From Geoglobus sp. (GTDB lineage Archaea; Halobacteriota; Archaeoglobi; Archaeoglobales; Archaeoglobaceae): a stretch of 8,981 bases of DNA. Under the pieces are notes generated by a model. The model had not been told where the DNA came from, did not search any database, and saw nothing but the letters and a program-made list of their open reading frames with translations. Positions 6,246-8,981 of this stretch are shown here, in pieces (the stretch's first letter is position 1; each line of letters opens with the position of its first letter). The translations under genes and the position numbers were made by a program. The stretch lies in the NCBI GenBank assembly GCA_015523645.1, contig WAJY01000004.1, positions 1-8,981 on the forward strand, given 5' to 3'.

Positions 6246-7370
6246 TCATAGAATTAAAAGTCTCCCAATTAGATCCCTAACTCTCTCTTCAATCTCCTTG
6301 ACAAGCTTCTTGCATTCTTCCAAATTTCTTGGACGGGCAAGTTTCCAATGTTCATCAGCATCAATCTCTTCCTCAAATGAGACTGTGTAGTAAGCATCCT
6401 CTCTCATCTCATGGGAAAGTTTTCTTGGCTCGCTCAATGCATATCCCATCTCATCCATAACACTCCTTGCAAGTTCATCAACAGAGTTCTCTGGAGATGT
6501 GCCTGCACTGACTGAGTGCATGTTCATTGGAGACAGGGAGTTGAACAGAACCTCTGCAATCTTGCTCCTGCATGAGTTTTTCCTCGATAGAAACAGGATC
6601 TTCTTTGTTATTGAAAGCTTGTGATACTTCATTATAGATTCCGGAGTTTCAGGCTTTATCGAGAACTTTCCAATCTCTATCTCCCCAAGGTCTACAAACC
6701 TCAGCTTCAGCCTGAGGGAGCTTTCATCCAGCTCAATTATGTTGTAGTTGTTGTCAGGCATCAAAACCTTGTAGGAGCTTGCCGTTCCAGCATGGATTAT
6801 GTGATTTCTGAGGAGCTTTGTTGAATATGGAACATGCCTATGTCCAGCCAGAACAATTGCTCCTCTGCAATATATAGACAAAGCTTCCACAACCTCTGCT
6901 GCATCAATTAAGACGTTCATGTTTCTCCCAGTGTGAGGAACAGGAACCACATGGTGGTGCATCGCTATTATGTGTATGCAGTTTCCTCTGATTCTCTCTG
7001 CGATCCAGTCTCTCTGCTCTCTGCCTATATATCCGTCATCTGAGTCTGGAAGGGTGCTGTCAACACCTATAAGGGCGACATTGTCTATCTTCATATACCT
7101 CTTTCTCTTTCCAAAATAGAGATCGAAGTACTTTAAACCATCATTCCTCCCATCATGATTGCCAGGAACTACAAACACCTCGCTTTCTATCTTTGAAAGC
7201 TCTTCCTCAGCATTTTTAAATTCCTCATGAATTCCCCAGAGAGTTAAATCACCTGTGATAACAACCACATCTGGCTCAATCTCGTTTATTTGCCTTATAA
7301 CTTTCTCCATCTTGTCTTTTCTGTGTTCAAAACCAAAATGGAGGTCTGAAATATGGGCTATCCTTATCAT
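6246..7370 (-). CDS. Metallophosphoesterase fused to a degenerate LMW-phosphatase/ArsC-like domain
   Basis: This 374-residue protein has two parts. Residues 1 to about 225 form a calcineurin-like metallophosphoesterase with a complete two-metal site: SDLH (Asp9, His11), GD (40-41), GNHD (70-73), HHH (138-140) and GHRH (176-179). It resembles CpdA-type phosphodiesterases, though the substrate is unknown. Residues about 255-374 follow the low-molecular-weight tyrosine phosphatase/arsenate reductase fold: ILFLSRKNSCRSKIAE aligns with the classic C-x5-R-S loop, and VSAGTSPE and a final RVRD helix fit the family. The nucleophilic Cys position is Ser262 (codon TCG), and the DP general-acid position reads Arg346-Pro347, so this half should lack phosphatase or arsenate reductase activity while possibly still binding phosphate through Arg268. 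An in-frame GTG at 7379 would add three residues. ATG 7370 is preferred for its family-like start (MIRIAHISDLH), preceding GGTGG and promoter spacing. The gene is divergent from ftr and stands alone. Confidence 0.88.
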   Translation of the reverse strand: MIRIAHISDLHFGFEHRKDKMEKVIRQINEIEPDVVVITGDLTLWGIHEEFKNAEEELSKIESEVFVVPGNHDGRNDGLKYFDLYFGKRKRYMKIDNVALIGVDSTLPDSDDGYIGREQRDWIAERIRGNCIHIIAMHHHVVPVPHTGRNMNVLIDAAEVVEALSIYCRGAIVLAGHRHVPYSTKLLRNHIIHAGTASSYKVLMPDNNYNIIELDESSLRLKLRFVDLGEIEIGKFSIKPETPESIMKYHKLSITKKILFLSRKNSCRSKIAEVLFNSLSPMNMHSVSAGTSPENSVDELARSVMDEMGYALSEPRKLSHEMREDAYYTVSFEEEIDADEHWKLARPRNLEECKKLVKEIEERVRDLIGRLLIL

Positions 7371-7392
7371 TGCCACCACCCAGCCTGATGTT

Positions 7393-7405
7393 GATTTTTT
7401 AAATC
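7393..7405 (-). promoter_or_regulatory. TATA-box promoter of the phosphoesterase gene
   Basis: On the minus strand this reads GATTTAAAAAATC, centred near 7399, about 29 nt from ATG 7370. It predicts a leader of only a few bases. The element is nearly palindromic, so a weak promoter in the other direction cannot be excluded. Confidence 0.5.
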
Positions 7406-7412
7406 ATTAAAA

Positions 7413-7431
7413 AAGCTTTGGGAAATAGCTT
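7413..7431. repeat. Short inverted repeat between the divergent phosphoesterase and ftr promoters
   Basis: AAGCT (7413-7417) and AGCTT (7427-7431) are inverted copies separated by 9 bases, with centres one to two helical turns apart. They lie between the two TATA boxes. This is a candidate operator for one or both genes, but five-base arms can arise by chance. Confidence 0.2.
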
Positions 7432-7449
7432 GAAAAAAATCCAGCAAAC

Positions 7450-7456
7450 TATATAT
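7450..7456 (+). promoter_or_regulatory. TATA-box promoter of ftr
   Basis: TATATAT is the clearest TATA box in the window, centred 24 nt before ATG 7477, with an A-rich stretch upstream where TFB would bind. Transcription should start at or within a few bases of the start codon. No Shine-Dalgarno motif precedes the ATG. Confidence 0.65.
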
Positions 7457-7476
7457 CACACCTTCCAACTTTTTTC

Positions 7477-8388
7477 ATGAGGCTTGAATTAAATGGGGTG
7501 CCTGTTGAGGATACATACTGCGAGGCTTTTGATGGAATATATTCCAGAATTTTGATAACAGCAAAACACATGTGGCTTTTGAAAAGAGCAGCCTATGGCT
7601 CTACAGCCCTGCCTTCAACCGTTTTTGGTGAATCAGAAGGAGGAGTAGAGAGATTCTTGTCACCTGAAGAGACCCCGGATGGGAGAGTCGGTGCAGTAGC
7701 CCAGATTTGGGTAGCAAAAAGCAAGAACTTTGAAAGCATACTCATGAGGGAAATGGGAAAAAGAATCAGGCAGGGCATTCTTGTTGTCCCCACAACCAGG
7801 GTTTTCAATGCCACTGAAAGCAAAACCAAGTTCGATGCTGAGCTCAATGTTGGAAGGTGTGGAGATGGCTATGAATGGGAGGAGGAATTATGGGGAAGAA
7901 AGGTTATAAGGGTGCCGATAATGTTCGGGGAGTTCATAATTGAGAGGTATATTGGCTACGCTGAGGGTGTTGCAGGTGGAAATGTGTGGTTTTTCTGTGA
8001 AAGCGAAGAATCTGCACTTGAGGCTGGAGAAGCGAGTGTTGAGGCTTTGAAAAACATGGAGAATGTCATAACGTCCTTTGATATATGTTCTGCTGGCTCA
8101 AAGCCTGAAACAAAGTATCCAGAGATAGGTCCAACAACAAACCACTACTACTGTCCAACACTCAAAAACAAGATTCCAGATTCAAAGGTTCCTGAGGGAG
8201 TCAAAAGCATCCCGGAGATCGTGATAAATGGCATAAGCATTCAGGATGTCGAAAAAGCTATGTACGTTTGCATGGAGGTTGCAAGCAGAATAGATGGTGT
8301 TGTTAAGATATCAACAGGAAATTATGGTGGAAAGCTGGGACAGCACAAGATTTATTTGAAAGACATCCTGGAAAAGTTCGGTAAATGA
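7477..8388 (+). CDS. ftr: Formylmethanofuran:tetrahydromethanopterin N-formyltransferase
   Basis: The 303-residue cytosolic enzyme moves the formyl group between methanofuran and tetrahydromethanopterin, an early step of CO2 reduction in methanogens and a late step of oxidation, or CO2 fixation in reverse, in Archaeoglobales. Recognisable family blocks are ELNGVPVEDTYCEAF (4-18), LSPEETPDGR (61-70), GDGYEWEEELWGRKV (129-143), FGEFIIE (150-156), GVAGGN (164-169), NHYYCPTL (222-229), EIVINGI (247-253), and GVVKISTGNYGGKLGQ at 274-289. Length is near the usual 295-300. The segment about 28-60 departs from the methanogen sequences I remember, which suggests one of the divergent paralogs (A. fulgidus has two Ftr genes); that is inference. 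It is leaderless by promoter position and is coupled by ATGA to the DUF2070 gene downstream. Confidence 0.93.
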   Translation: MRLELNGVPVEDTYCEAFDGIYSRILITAKHMWLLKRAAYGSTALPSTVFGESEGGVERFLSPEETPDGRVGAVAQIWVAKSKNFESILMREMGKRIRQGILVVPTTRVFNATESKTKFDAELNVGRCGDGYEWEEELWGRKVIRVPIMFGEFIIERYIGYAEGVAGGNVWFFCESEESALEAGEASVEALKNMENVITSFDICSAGSKPETKYPEIGPTTNHYYCPTLKNKIPDSKVPEGVKSIPEIVINGISIQDVEKAMYVCMEVASRIDGVVKISTGNYGGKLGQHKIYLKDILEKFGK

Positions 8389-8981
8389 TAGAGCAAAGAA
8401 TACTTGAGAGGTTTTACTCCAAAATTTTTTCTGTACCGAAAAAGAGGGTGAGTGTTACAATAGGAATTGCAAGCATAGTTTTTGCATCATATCTAAATGG
8501 CATTTCTGGTAAGTCCTTTTTTGCAATGAGATACTTTTTCATCGGGCTAACACTGATAATCCTTCTTCTTTTTTTCGGAAGAATCTTAAATTCTGGATTC
8601 AACAGCAGGAGAATATTTTTCCTATCTCTCTTTCTGCTTCTGCTGATCGAGATAGCAGACATCATATCAATACACCTCCTAGATCCAGAGCTAATAGTCG
8701 TCTCCCCCTCAGCAATCGCCTTCGTGCTCACAGCCACTCTATACTTCACCTCCGAGAAATACAGTCACGTCATTCCATTCCTACTCCTCCTGCTTCTATA
8801 TCCTGTTGATTACCTTTATTCCTTCACAGCATTTTACAGATTCACCGCATACACGGTAGCCTCAATTTCTGGAGTCTTTCTTGGATTTGCATTCATAATT
8901 TACCTGAAAAGAAAGATAGGAAGGATTGTTGTTGCCGACATTCTGAAGGATTTTGTTCTTTACTGGCTTAAAGGAGAGCCA
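8385..8981 (+). CDS. DUF2070 family polytopic membrane protein, N-terminal part
   Basis: From ATG 8385, overlapping the ftr stop as ATGA, the frame stays open for 199 codons to the window edge, so the gene continues outside. The visible part is very hydrophobic with about six membrane spans, near 22-40, 48-65, 76-97, 103-121, 128-147 and 155-174. The N-terminus is basic (MIEQRILERFYSKIFSVPKK), and a further soluble stretch begins after 175 (KRKIGRIVVADILKDFVLYW). This arrangement matches the membrane half of archaeal DUF2070 proteins, which continue into a soluble domain of unknown function. No transport motif or catalytic residue can be seen in this half. There is no clear Shine-Dalgarno site, so translation probably depends on ribosomes leaving ftr. 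The pyrimidine-rich coding strand here simply reflects Leu, Ile and Phe codons. The family call is from memory of its layout. Confidence 0.65.
   Translation, partial: MIEQRILERFYSKIFSVPKKRVSVTIGIASIVFASYLNGISGKSFFAMRYFFIGLTLIILLLFFGRILNSGFNSRRIFFLSLFLLLLIEIADIISIHLLDPELIVVSPSAIAFVLTATLYFTSEKYSHVIPFLLLLLLYPVDYLYSFTAFYRFTAYTVASISGVFLGFAFIIYLKRKIGRIVVADILKDFVLYWLKGEP

Noticed and set aside
6500..6620. An intact arsenate reductase or tyrosine phosphatase active site in the fusion protein
   Set aside because: Reading the codons directly gives TCG (Ser) at the nucleophile position; the remaining Cys267 is the non-catalytic one next to Arg268.
7371..7476. Possible C/D-box small RNA (TGATG-like sequence near 7386)
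   Set aside because: No full box C (RTGATGA) paired with a CTGA box D at suitable spacing was found; the region is explained by two divergent promoters.
8414..8749. A 111-codon minus-strand frame opposite the DUF2070 gene
   Set aside because: The plus strand stays open to the window edge, encodes regular membrane spans and is coupled to ftr; the opposite frame has no recognisable motif.

Overview
This 9 kb window is a densely packed archaeal chromosome segment. By content it looks like a member of the Archaeoglobales (Archaeoglobus, Ferroglobus or Geoglobus type). The evidence is archaeal NMD3, Trm5, archaeal-type phosphoglycerate mutase, a UPF0200-UPF0201 fusion of the kind I recall from A. 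fulgidus, formylmethanofuran:tetrahydromethanopterin formyltransferase, and TATA boxes about 25-29 nt upstream of operon-first start codons. The genus-level call is inference from recognised families, not from a search. No tRNA, rRNA, CRISPR array, insertion sequence or integrase is visible, and no gene-free gap exceeds about 110 bases.

Layout: (1) positions 1-1132, minus strand: nmd3, translationally coupled by an ATGA overlap to trm5, which runs off the left edge. (2) 1133-1230: a divergent promoter region with a 6-bp inverted repeat. (3) 1231-2675, plus strand: a P-loop kinase-like/RNA-binding-like fusion protein, then a DUF2299 protein. (4) 2756-6220, plus strand: apgM, a bactofilin-like beta-helix protein, a small DUF2095-like protein and a YchF/Ygr210-type GTPase. 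These genes are nearly gapless, with one 62-nt overlap and one ATGA overlap. (5) 6246-7370, minus strand, convergent with the GTPase: a metallophosphoesterase fused to a low-molecular-weight phosphatase/ArsC-like domain that has lost its catalytic residues. (6) 7371-7476: a second divergent promoter region. (7) 7477-8981, plus strand: ftr, coupled by ATGA to a DUF2070 polytopic membrane protein cut off by the right edge.

The genes cover tRNA modification (Trm5), large-subunit maturation (NMD3), a translation-associated type of GTPase, glycolysis/gluconeogenesis (ApgM) and the C1 tetrahydromethanopterin pathway (Ftr). Interspersed are conserved archaeal proteins of unknown role. Most of the window is ordinary archaeal core genome. 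The most unusual item is the phosphoesterase-pseudophosphatase fusion, where the CX5R nucleophile is Ser and the DP general-acid position reads RP. Next are the two-part bactofilin-like protein with a hydrophobic centre, and the apparent split between leaderless operon-first genes and Shine-Dalgarno-led internal genes.
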